Assembly: GCA_937901865.1 (NCBI GenBank)
Contig: CALDID010000208.1
Span: 1 to 13,560 of the forward strand
Source of the DNA: an uncultured Treponema sp.
GTDB lineage: Bacteria > Spirochaetota > Spirochaetia > Treponematales > Treponemataceae
Direction: 5' to 3'
Length of the DNA stretch: 13,560 nucleotides
Shown here: in pieces, positions 6,448-13,526 of the stretch
How positions within the stretch are numbered: position 1 is the stretch's first letter
Layout of the letters: the number at the start of each line of letters is the position of its first letter
Made by a program: the position numbers and the translations under genes
The notes under the pieces: model-generated
The model's input: only the letters and a program-made list of their open reading frames with translations
Told to the model about the DNA's origin: nothing
Databases searched by the model: none

Positions 6448-7710
6448 ATGATTTTATTCAAAGATTTCCCGAAAGCAAAGGCGGAGGACAAGGCGCGGAT
6501 TTTGCGCACGGCGAACTTTGTCATCGTTACAAGCATAGAAGCCAGACGAGAGGGGCTTTTAGCCCTTGAGGAATTTAAAAAGGACGACGGCACAATCCGC
6601 TACCCCGACGGTTTCCGCCCGCTCGCAGAGAATCAGGACGATGCCGTTTCGCTTGAAGAGAAGTTCTTTTATCCTATGCTAAGGCAGATAGTGGACGGCA
6701 CAGACCAAGAAGTGCTTGCCACAAGTTTTTTCTACCTTGCCTCAGGCTCCGGCGAAAAGGACGGCGCGCTCCTTTCTCTCATGATGGGCGCGGAAGGGCT
6801 TTTGTGCGTGCAGCGCGGCGACAATCCTGTTGTCACGGGCGACATCATGAAAGCAATGATGGGACCGCTCCTCGCCGCCGATTTCAAGCTCTGGTACGAT
6901 GACGATTTCGACTGGCACGAGGACGACCACCTGAAAGAGCTGTGCGATGCAGACATCTTCCCCGCCGATTATACCAGCGAAAAGGCTCATTCCGAAACTG
7001 CGGCGGAAGAGCTCGGCTGCGCAAAGACAAGCGATTTTGAGGTGAAGGATTTTGGCGACAACCTCCTGAATCGCGCACGAACGGACTTCCGCACCTACGC
7101 CGCAACGCTCCGCGAGCTTATCCTGAAGCTGGGGAACGAAAAGAGCCGGGAAGCGCTCGGCGACTACGGCACCGAAGAGCATGTGCAGATGCTCTTGAAG
7201 GTGATGTTCAGCTCCTCATTCGGCATAGGAGAAAACAAGCTGTCTTTCGAGGGCTTTTTGGAGCGCATGATGCTTGACGATGCCGTCAATGAGGAACATC
7301 TGATTTCCGCCGTCCGCCGCATGGACAAAACGGAGCGAGGCGACCTTTACAAGCTGCTTGAAGAGCGCGGCTTGGAGGAGCTTAAAGACCGCCTTGAAAA
7401 ACAGCTCTATGCCGTCAAGATGCTTGCAAGCCTTTCCAACCTCGAAGTGCAGAAAGTCCTCCGCGACACAGGCTCCGGCACTCTTGCCCGCGCACTCGCT
7501 GACGACGGCTCTGAATGGCTTGGCGCGGTAAAGGAAAAGGTTCTTTCAAACATGAGCCAGCGGATGCGGGCATATCTTATGATGTCGGAAAAATCGCTTG
7601 CCGAAAATCCTCCGTCAAAAGAGGACATTGACAATGCCCGCCTTGAGATAAGCGACATTATGAAGAAACTGGAAAAAGAGGGCGACATCAGAATACGAAC
7701 GGAGGCATAA
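6448..7710 (+). CDS. soluble MotA-loop-like / FliG-C-like protein
   Basis: 420 residues; ATG 6448 follows AAGGAG by 6 nt. Residues about 29-138 resemble the cytoplasmic parts of flagellar stator MotA: the EARREGLLALEEF motif, then MLRQIVDGTDQEV, then GAEGLLCVQRGDNP, as in the regions flanking the MotA channel helices. The helices themselves are missing and no membrane segment is visible. A charged middle of about 180 residues is not recognised. Residues about 326-417 match the FliG C-terminal domain in order: NLEVQKVLRD, LARAL, VKEKVLSNMSQR, then an Ile-rich helix and KKLEKEGDIRI. The FliG torque helix, normally with paired acidic residues and a GPxR turn, is replaced by MMSEKSLAENPPSKED with about two extra residues. 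It may bind rotor or stator proteins as a regulator or have a non-motor role. Domain calls come from remembered family motifs. Confidence 0.7.
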   Translation: MILFKDFPKAKAEDKARILRTANFVIVTSIEARREGLLALEEFKKDDGTIRYPDGFRPLAENQDDAVSLEEKFFYPMLRQIVDGTDQEVLATSFFYLASGSGEKDGALLSLMMGAEGLLCVQRGDNPVVTGDIMKAMMGPLLAADFKLWYDDDFDWHEDDHLKELCDADIFPADYTSEKAHSETAAEELGCAKTSDFEVKDFGDNLLNRARTDFRTYAATLRELILKLGNEKSREALGDYGTEEHVQMLLKVMFSSSFGIGENKLSFEGFLERMMLDDAVNEEHLISAVRRMDKTERGDLYKLLEERGLEELKDRLEKQLYAVKMLASLSNLEVQKVLRDTGSGTLARALADDGSEWLGAVKEKVLSNMSQRMRAYLMMSEKSLAENPPSKEDIDNARLEISDIMKKLEKEGDIRIRTEA

Positions 7711-7781
7711 TATGTAAAGCGAAAACTGCAGGAACAGCCCCGCCATTATGCGGACGAACAGCACTGGCGCGGCGAAAAGCA

Positions 7782-8228
7782 ATGACCTATTCGAACTGCC
7801 TTTTGGAAGCGATTTTCGCAAAACTGCGCGACCCCAAGCATATACGCATAATCCGTTTTCCGCGCCTTATTACGCGCCGTCTGCATTTCGGCTGGACGGA
7901 CGGCGGTTTGTTTCTGAAAGACTACAGCTTTCGCCCGATAGTGTCGCGCTTTTGCCCTGCAAGGTCGGTGAAGATGCGGACATCGCGAAACCCTGCGGCG
8001 CGGAAAAGCTCGGCGGTGTCGTCGGCATTGTATTCGCCCGATTCTGCGATACACACCCCGTGCGGCGACAAATGCGCGAACGCTTGCGGCACAAAATTGC
8101 GCATAATCCCCAGCCCGTCATCTTCCGCCGTCGCATTCCCGAACAAATCCACATCGCCGTCGAGCGCCAGCATCGGCTCTGCTCGCCCGTCGCTCAAAAG
8201 CGCCACAGCCTCGCGGTGCGGAATGTAG
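7782..8228 (+). pseudogene. possible small gene running into antisense of prmC
   Basis: The first 50 residues (MTYSNCLLEAIFAKLRDP, later LHFGWTDGGLFLKDY) read like a family of small bacterial hypothetical proteins with an N-terminal NCL motif and a late H-F-x-W-x-D segment. From about 7922 the frame is antisense to prmC and looks like shadow sequence, so the original end has probably been lost at a junction lying at the prmC stop. No ribosome binding site precedes ATG 7782. Upstream, GGAGG (7701-7705) followed by ATG-TAA at 7712-7717 would be a start directly followed by a stop. It could be chance. Confidence 0.25.
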
Positions 8229-8842
8229 GGCGGATTCGATAAAATCACGTCGAACTTGAGCGGCACGGCTTCAAACAAATTGCTTTGCACAAATCGCACG
8301 CGCTCAAGGTATTCGCTTTCGATAAGCTCTGTGGCGTTCTTTTTCGCCACGGCAAGCGCGTCGCCGCTGATGTCCACGAGGGTAACCGACGGTATCATTT
8401 CGCGCGGGAACAGCTTTTGCGCGATGATTTCGGCAAGCACCGTCAAGCCCACGCAGCCGCTTCCTGTGCACATATCGCAGATGGTGAGAATGTGCTTTGC
8501 GTTCGTGCGCTTTGAAAGCTCCTCAAGCGCATTTTCGACCAAAAGCTCCGTGTCTGGCTTGGGGATAAGAACCGACGGCGTTACGAAAAAATCGCGACCG
8601 AAAAACTCCTTTTTGCCCGTGATATACGCAATCGGCAATCCCGTCTTTCGCTTTTCGACCCCCGCGCGAAACGTCGCCTCCTGCGCTTGTGTCAGCTCTT
8701 TGCCGCGCGAAAACAGCACCTGCGTTTTGCTCAATCCCGTTGCCCATTGCAATAAACATTCTGCGTCCAATCGAGAAGAATCCACGCCAATCGCGCCGAA
8801 AATCTCTGCCGCGCCCCATTCTTTCGCCTGTTGTATTGTCAT
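7922..8842 (-). CDS. prmC: peptide chain release factor N5-glutamine methyltransferase
   Basis: PrmC (HemK) uses S-adenosylmethionine to methylate the glutamine of the GGQ motif in release factors RF1 and RF2, which speeds translation termination. At 306 residues it is slightly longer than the E. coli enzyme (277). Visible marks are GLPIAYITGKKEFFG (68-82) with PSVLIPKPDTELLVE, which is the family signature between the helical N-terminal domain and the catalytic domain; DMCTGSGCVGL (123-133), the SAM-binding loop; and NPPY (203-206), which holds the substrate amide. All key residues look intact. No Shine-Dalgarno precedes the ATG at 8842, and a promoter ends only 6 nt before it, so a leaderless transcript is likely. 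It diverges from the 2H phosphoesterase gene. Its stop directly abuts the doubtful ORF at 7782. Confidence 0.95.
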   Translation of the reverse strand: MTIQQAKEWGAAEIFGAIGVDSSRLDAECLLQWATGLSKTQVLFSRGKELTQAQEATFRAGVEKRKTGLPIAYITGKKEFFGRDFFVTPSVLIPKPDTELLVENALEELSKRTNAKHILTICDMCTGSGCVGLTVLAEIIAQKLFPREMIPSVTLVDISGDALAVAKKNATELIESEYLERVRFVQSNLFEAVPLKFDVILSNPPYIPHREAVALLSDGRAEPMLALDGDVDLFGNATAEDDGLGIMRNFVPQAFAHLSPHGVCIAESGEYNADDTAELFRAAGFRDVRIFTDLAGQKRDTIGRKL

Positions 8843-8848
8843 ATTTTG

Positions 8849-8877
8849 ATTATCGGGAAAATCCTAAGGCTTTGCAA
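8849..8877 (-). promoter_or_regulatory. promoter of prmC
   Basis: On the minus strand TTGCAA (8872-8877) and GATAAT (8849-8854) are separated by 17 bp. The start codon begins 6 nt after the -10, so a transcript starting at the usual distance would begin at the A of ATG. Confidence 0.55.
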
Positions 8878-8942
8878 TCGCGTGAACCATTTGAGAGACG
8901 ATGTTTAATTCCGTGCCGCCGAAAGACCTGTTGCGTTTGCGA

Positions 8943-8971
8943 TTGACGCAATCGGCATATTTTGCTTTAAT
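8943..8971 (+). promoter_or_regulatory. promoter of the 2H phosphoesterase gene
   Basis: TTGACG (8943-8948) and TTTAAT (8966-8971) are 17 bp apart, close to the sigma-70 consensus. The predicted start of transcription at about 8978 leaves a leader of about 4 nt before ATG 8982. The position of this promoter also argues against the upstream in-frame starts at 8901 and 8970. Confidence 0.55.
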
Positions 8972-8981
8972 GCCCACAGAT

Positions 8982-9587
8982 ATGAACTCTTCCCTAATAA
9001 CATACGCCGTTTCGCTCCACTTTTCCACAGACGCAAGCGACATTATCTCGCAAGCGGTTCGCGACATTGCAGAGGCGACGGGCAATGATTTTATCATCGA
9101 AAACAAGATTCCGCCGCACATCACAATCGGCGCATTTCACGCAGCAAAGGCAAACGAAGCAAGGCTTTTGCAACTGACAGAAGAGTTCGCGCGGAGGCAA
9201 AAAGCGGAAGATGTTCATTTCACGCAAATCGACAACTTCAAAGGCAAAGTGCTTTTCTTGAAGGGCGAAAAGAATTTGTTTCTTGCTGAAATGAACCTCC
9301 ACCTTCACAGCCTTGTCTTGAGCGAGTTTGAAAGCGGCGAAAACGGCTATTATCTGCCAGAAATCTGGTGTCCGCACACCACGCTTGCAACAAGGTTGAA
9401 GCAAGGGCAGTTTGAAAAAGCGCAGGCTGTCGCAGAAAAAATCCCGTTGCCGCTAAAAGCAAAGGCGTGTGAAATCGGCTTTTACCAATGTTCGCCCTTT
9501 TTGGAGCTAAAGCGATTTGCACTAACAAATGTGCATCGGACAGAAAAAAATGTTGAAAGTTGCATAAAACTACTGTATAGTATTTAG
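8982..9587 (+). CDS. 2H phosphoesterase (2'-5' RNA ligase-like family)
   Basis: Members of the 2H superfamily cleave or join 2',3'-cyclic or 2'-5'-linked phosphoesters of RNA and nucleotides. The hallmark is two H-x-T/S motifs. Here they are PHIT (45-48) and PHTT (131-134), each followed by a hydrophobic turn (IGAFH; LATRL), at the normal spacing for a protein of 201 residues. I prefer ATG 8982 because the family fold starts at LITYAVSLHF and the promoter overlaps the longer versions; the frame is open to ATG 8901 (228 residues). The protein looks cytoplasmic. It is divergent from prmC and probably monocistronic. The true substrate, such as tRNA ends or a cyclic nucleotide, cannot be told from sequence. 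Confidence 0.8.
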   Translation: MNSSLITYAVSLHFSTDASDIISQAVRDIAEATGNDFIIENKIPPHITIGAFHAAKANEARLLQLTEEFARRQKAEDVHFTQIDNFKGKVLFLKGEKNLFLAEMNLHLHSLVLSEFESGENGYYLPEIWCPHTTLATRLKQGQFEKAQAVAEKIPLPLKAKACEIGFYQCSPFLELKRFALTNVHRTEKNVESCIKLLYSI

Positions 9588-9634
9588 TATGTACGGCACA
9601 ATGCAAAATAATCCTGCAATTTTCGCAAAACCTC

Positions 9635-9663
9635 TTGACTCACGCAGCGCAGCCCTCATAATT
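9635..9663 (+). promoter_or_regulatory. promoter upstream of leader or small RNA
   Basis: TTGACT (9635-9640) and ATAATT (9658-9663) are 17 bp apart. Transcription would start near 9670 and run about 80 nt before reaching the terminator hairpin at 9750. Confidence 0.5.
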
Positions 9664-9669
9664 GCTTGT

Positions 9670-9793
9670 GCCTTGTGGACGCATAGCGTCTTTTCAAAAA
9701 GATACTTCAATCTACAATACAACTATTTCTCATTATTTCTCACATAATCGCCTGTATTGGTGCGCTTTTAGCATATCAGTACGGGCTTTTTTT
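9670..9793 (+). ncRNA. candidate leader or small RNA of about 120 nt
   Basis: The stretch between the promoter at 9635-9663 and the terminator ending near 9793 has no convincing ORF. It contains a small hairpin GACGC-ATA-GCGTC (9678-9690) followed by TTTT, then a CA/TC-rich single-stranded-looking part. It may be an attenuated leader of the gene at 9822 or a stand-alone small RNA. I do not recognise a riboswitch class. Confidence 0.35.
9750..9793 (+). terminator. strong rho-independent terminator or attenuator
   Basis: A 16-bp stem (9750-9765 with 9771-9786) contains only one C-A mismatch, counting G-U pairs. It has a five-base loop TTTTA and is followed by seven T residues and more T-rich sequence. 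It ends 28 nt before the start codon at 9822. That is odd for a plain terminator, unless it controls the downstream gene or ends a small RNA. Confidence 0.75.
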
Positions 9794-9821
9794 ATTTATA
9801 TATCACTTTTTGGAGGAAAAA

Positions 9822-10532
9822 ATGGCAAATTATGCTTTTAAAGACAACATATTTACCGAAGACCCAAACGACAAAGTTGCTCAGTTTGTGGGCGTAAAAT
9901 CGTACACTCGCGATGAGATTATCGAGCGGGCTGCCGCTCATGGCAACGTTACGAGCAAAATCGACCTTGAAGCCTCGTGGAACGCGATTGCAGACGAAAT
10001 CCGCAAAATCCACGAAGAAGGCGGCACGGTTTCAACCGAGCTTTTCAGCACATCGCTTTCCATTCAGGGCGTTTTCACCGACGCAACCGACAGCTTCGAC
10101 CCAAAACGCCACACAGTCCGCGTCAATGCGACCGCAGGCTCTCTTATCAAAGAAGCCGTAAAGAAAATCAAGCTCACAAAAGTCAAAGTCAATCCAGCCG
10201 CTCCGAACTTGGAAACGGTGCGCGATTTCTTTGCGGACGAGAATACCGCGGTTGACACGGTGAAAATCGGCTCGGTGATGATGATTTCGGGCGCGCGGCT
10301 CAAGTTCGACCCGACAGACGCGGAACAGGGCGTGTTTCTCGTGGGCGAAAAAACGGTGCGTCTTTCTCGTGCTGTGGAAAACTCAGCCTCAATCGTCAAA
10401 GTGATGATTGGCGCGGACGTTAGCGCAGGCGCGTACAGCGTGGAAGTGCGGACGAAGCTCGGCTCTAATGCGCAGGCGACAAAAATTCTCAAGACAGGAG
10501 TCTTTGAGCGTCAAATCACGATTGTCGAGTAA
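9822..10532 (+). CDS. HU-like DNA-binding / DUF4469 protein
   Basis: 236 residues; ATG 9822 is 5 nt after GGAGG (9812-9816). Residues 1-120 match the Bvu_2165-type IHF/HU-like domain of Bacteroidetes and Treponema proteins: DPNDKVAQFVGVKSYT, a helix with EIIERAAA, EGGTVSTELFSTSLSIQGVF, then SFDPKRHTVRVNATAG and AVKKIKLTKV. Residues about 125-232 match the Ig-like DUF4469 (GARLKFDPTDAEQGVFLVG, then SAGAYSVEVRTKL). Such proteins are thought to bind DNA or help architecture, but the role is poorly known. The leader holds a terminator, suggesting control by early termination. The gene is on the same strand as the downstream zinc-ribbon/GTPase genes, separated by 121 bp that include four repeats. 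Confidence 0.8.
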   Translation: MANYAFKDNIFTEDPNDKVAQFVGVKSYTRDEIIERAAAHGNVTSKIDLEASWNAIADEIRKIHEEGGTVSTELFSTSLSIQGVFTDATDSFDPKRHTVRVNATAGSLIKEAVKKIKLTKVKVNPAAPNLETVRDFFADENTAVDTVKIGSVMMISGARLKFDPTDAEQGVFLVGEKTVRLSRAVENSASIVKVMIGADVSAGAYSVEVRTKLGSNAQATKILKTGVFERQITIVE

Positions 10533-10533
10533 A

Positions 10534-10625
10534 GTTCACGACGGCTATCGAGCAGAGTTCACGACGAGTATCGAGGGCTTCCACGACGAGAGTCGAGCGA
10601 GTGCCACGATAATCGTCGTGGAGTA
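10534..10625 (+). repeat. four imperfect 23-bp tandem units
   Basis: Units at 10534-10556, 10557-10579, 10580-10602 and 10603-10625 fill the gap exactly (4 x 23 bp). Consensus begins GTTCACGACGAGTATCGAG, and the fourth unit is partly inverted. TCCACGACGA (10580-10589) is the exact reverse complement of TCGTCGTGGA (10613-10622), so units 3 and 4 can fold into a 10-bp hairpin with a 23-nt loop. No T-tract follows. The last bases repeat the stop-codon region of the gene upstream (GTCGAGTAA versus GTGGAGTAA). Confidence 0.75.
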
Positions 10626-10653
10626 ACAGCGATTTAGACGGAGGAGCGATTTG

Positions 10654-10839
10654 ATGTTCACTGCAAAATCGGGCGGCTTTGTTCCGCAAAAAATGGGCGA
10701 TAAGGTGCTGTTTGTCTGCAAAGACTGCGGATATGGCTTTTATGCGCGCGATATGGGATTTTTAACTTCAGTGATTAAGGCAAAATGCCCAAAGTGCAAT
10801 AGCTGTAACACTGAAAAAGACAAGAGAATACTTTATTGA
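10654..10839 (+). CDS. small zinc-ribbon protein
   Basis: A 61-residue protein; ATG 10654 is 7 nt after GGAGGAG (10640-10646), preferred over TTG 10651. The sequence VCKDCGYGFYARD then AKCPKCNSCNTEK gives C-x2-C...C-x2-C, a typical zinc ribbon, with an extra cysteine (NSC). It has no membrane segment. It ends 16 bp before the first GTPase gene, which suggests translational coupling in one operon. It may be a small partner or adaptor for the GTPases. No nearer function can be given. Confidence 0.7.
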   Translation: MFTAKSGGFVPQKMGDKVLFVCKDCGYGFYARDMGFLTSVIKAKCPKCNSCNTEKDKRILY

Positions 10840-10855
10840 TACGGAGGAAATATCA

Positions 10856-11782
10856 ATGAGCAAGTTGTATGAGAATTTGGCTCGCGTTATAAACGAGTCA
10901 TCAATGACAGAGGGCGAGAAGCAGAAAGCGCTCAAGAGTCTTTTGGAAAGCCAGAACGCAAAGCCGAATGTGCTTATCACGGGCGCGACAGGCTGCGGAA
11001 AGAGTTCCACAATAAACGCGCTTTTCAACGCGGAAAAAGCAAAAGTCGGCACTGGCTCAACACCTGAAACAATGCAGATTGCAAAGTACGAGCTTGGCAA
11101 TCTCACTCTTTGGGACAGTCCTGGCTTGGGCGACGGAGTGGAAGAGGACAAGCAGCACTCAAAGGGCATAATCGACCTTTTGACCAAAAAAGACGAGAAC
11201 GGCAATCTTTTGATTGATGTGGTTCTTGTTATTCTTGACGGCTCAAGTCGCGATATGGGGACTTCCTACGAGCTTATCAACAAAGTCATTGCTCCGTGCT
11301 TGGGAGATGGAAAGAACAAACGCCTTTTAATCGGCATAAATCAGGCTGATGTGGCGATGAAGGGAAGATATTGGGATTCTGAGAACCACAAGCCAGAGCC
11401 GCCGCTTGAAACTTTCCTCAAAGACAAAGAAAAATCTGTTCACGACAGAATCCTTGACGGTACTGGCATTGCTGTTCAGCCGATTTCGTATTCTGCTGGC
11501 TTCAAGGAAGAGGGAGAGCCGCAAGAACCTGCTTACAACCTTTCAAAGCTGCTGTATTACATCATCGACAATATCCCTGCCGAAAAGCGACTTAATGTTG
11601 TGGAAAACATTAACACGAACCGCGATATGTGGCAGAGCGATGACGGACTGGACAACTACCGTGAGAAAACAAAGGATAGTATCCTTGATAATCTTGGTTT
11701 AGTTGGTCAAGTTGTCAAGGGAGTAATAGAGGTCGGAAAAGCTATTTGGGAAGGTATTTCAAGTTTCTTTGGTTGGTTTTAA
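10856..11782 (+). CDS. P-loop GTPase with hydrophobic C-terminal tail
   Basis: 308 residues; ATG 10856 follows GGAGG (10843-10847) by 8 nt. The G domain is complete: G1 GATGCGKSS (43-51), G3 DSPGLGD (87-93), G4 NQAD (162-165) and a G5-like SYSAG (211-215). Motifs and layout resemble YeeP/YfjP or IRG-like GTPases of the TRAFAC class (the MMR_HSR1 group). The tail (about 281-308, GLVGQVVKGVIEVGKAIWEG then ISSFFGWF) is amphipathic and very hydrophobic, suggesting membrane contact. The protein is paralogous to the GTPase 28 bp downstream, sharing GSSRD/GSRRD, NQADxAMKGRxW and ETFLKD/SAFLQE-type motifs. What the GTPase acts on is unknown. Confidence 0.85.
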   Translation: MSKLYENLARVINESSMTEGEKQKALKSLLESQNAKPNVLITGATGCGKSSTINALFNAEKAKVGTGSTPETMQIAKYELGNLTLWDSPGLGDGVEEDKQHSKGIIDLLTKKDENGNLLIDVVLVILDGSSRDMGTSYELINKVIAPCLGDGKNKRLLIGINQADVAMKGRYWDSENHKPEPPLETFLKDKEKSVHDRILDGTGIAVQPISYSAGFKEEGEPQEPAYNLSKLLYYIIDNIPAEKRLNVVENINTNRDMWQSDDGLDNYREKTKDSILDNLGLVGQVVKGVIEVGKAIWEGISSFFGWF

Positions 11783-11810
11783 CTAAAACAAAAAGGACAT
11801 CGCGGCGGCT

Positions 11811-12623
11811 ATGGCTTACATAATCGCCACGGTGTCTGAACGGAAAAAATGTATGGAAACAGGCATCGCAAACTACCGCATAGACGATATGCAAAGCAAA
11901 ATCAAAATGCCTCCGCTTGATATTATGCTTGTGGGCGTAACGGGTGCAGGGAAATCTTCCACGATAAACGCTCTTTTTGGCAATGACGCGGCAAAAATCG
12001 GCTACGGCACAGACCCAGAAACGAAAGACATTCAAATATTCAATCTGAATAAGTATATTCGGCTTTTAGACACGCCGGGTCTTGGTGATTCTCCAGAGAA
12101 AGACCGCATATATTTGCAGAAAATCGCGTCGTATCTCAACAGGGATTACAAGCGATACGGTGAAAAATGCGGAAAACTCGTTGATATGGTGCTTGTCATC
12201 ATCGACGGCTCAAGGCGGGATTTTAGCGAGATATATTCGCTTTTAAACGATACGATTTTCCCGAATATCAAAAGAGAAAACGTGCTTTTCGTGATAAATC
12301 AAGCCGACCAAGCAATGAAAGGACGGCACTGGGAAAACGGCAAACCCGACCAAACGCTCTCTGCATTTTTGCAAGAGCAAGCCGAATCTGTACAGAAGCG
12401 CATTGAGGAAAGCACAGGAAAGAAAATCCGCCGTCCGCTTTGCTATTCTGCCGCGAACAACTTTAATATCTATTCGCTCATTGACTATATTTGGAATAAT
12501 ATTGCTATTCAGCGCAAAATGGCGAATGGCGCAAACTACAAAGTTTTCTGCTCTAATTGCGGCGTAAGGCTGGAAGATAATGAAAACGCAAGATTCTGCT
12601 CAAAATGCGGAGCTAAGCTTTAA
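11811..12623 (+). CDS. P-loop GTPase with C-terminal zinc ribbon
   Basis: 270 residues with G1 GVTGAGKSS (42-50), G3 DTPGLGD (87-93), G4 NQAD (163-166) and SA at 213-214. It is a paralogue of the GTPase just upstream, 28 bp apart. The hydrophobic tail of that protein is replaced by a zinc ribbon with cysteines C247, C250, C263 and C266 (CSNCG...CSKCG). Start choice is uncertain: AAGGAC is 12 nt before ATG 11811, and ATG 11853 has only a weak purine-rich stretch upstream; I take the longer one. Its stop TAA overlaps the ribosome binding site of the next gene. The two GTPases may form a heteromer, one membrane-facing and one bound to nucleic acid or partner through zinc. Confidence 0.85.
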   Translation: MAYIIATVSERKKCMETGIANYRIDDMQSKIKMPPLDIMLVGVTGAGKSSTINALFGNDAAKIGYGTDPETKDIQIFNLNKYIRLLDTPGLGDSPEKDRIYLQKIASYLNRDYKRYGEKCGKLVDMVLVIIDGSRRDFSEIYSLLNDTIFPNIKRENVLFVINQADQAMKGRHWENGKPDQTLSAFLQEQAESVQKRIEESTGKKIRRPLCYSAANNFNIYSLIDYIWNNIAIQRKMANGANYKVFCSNCGVRLEDNENARFCSKCGAKL

Positions 12624-12634
12624 GGAGATAACAA

Positions 12635-13526
12635 ATGAAGAAGTGTATTTCTTGTGGTCAAGAAATTGATGACGGCGCAGTGTTCTGCAACTATTGCGGC
12701 ACAAAGCAGGAAGGCGAGGCAAAAAAGCAGTTTGCCGTAAGTTCCCGCGCGTTCTGCCGCATTTTCCGCCCGTCGTTTTTCGGCGGATTTCAGGTAGGCA
12801 AGAAAACTTTGCTAAAGTTCATCGCAGGCTTTTTGAGCCTTTCGCGCGAATTGAGCGAGAACGAAACGGCAGAGATAAACCGCGCGTTCGATACGCTCTT
12901 GAATAACGCAAGCGAAGAGTACGAGCTTTCAGAAAGTAGAAAAAAATACGCTCTTGCTGAAGAGCATTTCGTCAGAGTGGACAGCGAAAAGTTCCGCTAC
13001 AATTTTGTCTCCGACTCTCTTATTCGCACTGTTGAGCAATATTACAAGTCGTCGGGTGTGGTCGGTACAAATCATTTCGGCAATGTGTGGCTGTTCGCTC
13101 TTCTTTGTGCGCTTGACGGCAATTATTCTGACGAAAAGCAGATGTTCTTTGCCCGCCTAAAGAACCTGTATCCTGTGTCGCGAGATGTTTTCTTGAACGC
13201 GATTGCGCCGAAGAAAAATCGTTACAACGATTCTGAAGATTTGTATTATACGGTCAAAAGATTGCTTGGCTATATTTCTGGAATGGAAAAGGCAAAGATA
13301 AGTGATTTAAGTTATTATTATGGCTCGTTTACTTTGGAATTGGACGGAAACAAGACTGAAACCACAGTTGACGAGTTCAAGAAGTTGTTCCCAGCAGACT
13401 TCGATTTTTACGGCATTGTGGAAGAAAAGATAAAGGCTCTTTGTGAAGCCGAATATCAGATACTCACGCTGGAAGACAGCGAAGGCAAATATTCCGAGAT
13501 TGCCGACAAAATCGCGGAACTTTCTC
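12635..13526 (+). CDS. zinc-ribbon helical protein, 3' end missing
   Basis: At least 297 residues; ATG 12635 follows AAGGAG (12622-12627) by 7 nt, and the frame stays open to the contig end without a stop. The N-terminus is a zinc ribbon, CISCGQEIDDGAVFCNYCG (C4, C7, C18, C21). It is followed by a basic linker and then a long helix-rich domain with many Leu, Tyr and charged residues that I do not recognise (for example NHFGNVWLFALLCALDG). It is the last gene seen in the zinc-ribbon/GTPase unit and overlaps the stop region of the GTPase before it, so they are very likely cotranscribed. After 13526 the sequence is adapter, so residues beyond that point are artefact and the true end is outside the window. 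Confidence 0.75.

Noticed and set aside
6545..6575. Inverted repeat AGGGGCTTTTAGCCCTT resembling the leader AAGCCCC motif
   Set aside because: It is inside the coding sequence of the MotA/FliG-like gene, keeps the frame, and lacks the other parts of the leader.
8256..8849. Open frame of 197 codons on the plus strand across prmC
   Set aside because: It is antisense to a clear PrmC with intact motifs and is Ser/Ala-rich, typical of a shadow frame.
8901..8981. Longer starts for the 2H phosphoesterase gene at 8901 and 8970
   Set aside because: A near-consensus promoter (8943-8971) lies over them, and the family fold begins right after ATG 8982. They remain possible only if another promoter is used.
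10580..10622. Rho-independent terminator from the 10-bp inverted repeat
   Set aside because: The loop is 23 nt and no T-tract follows; it is better seen as part of the 23-bp repeats.
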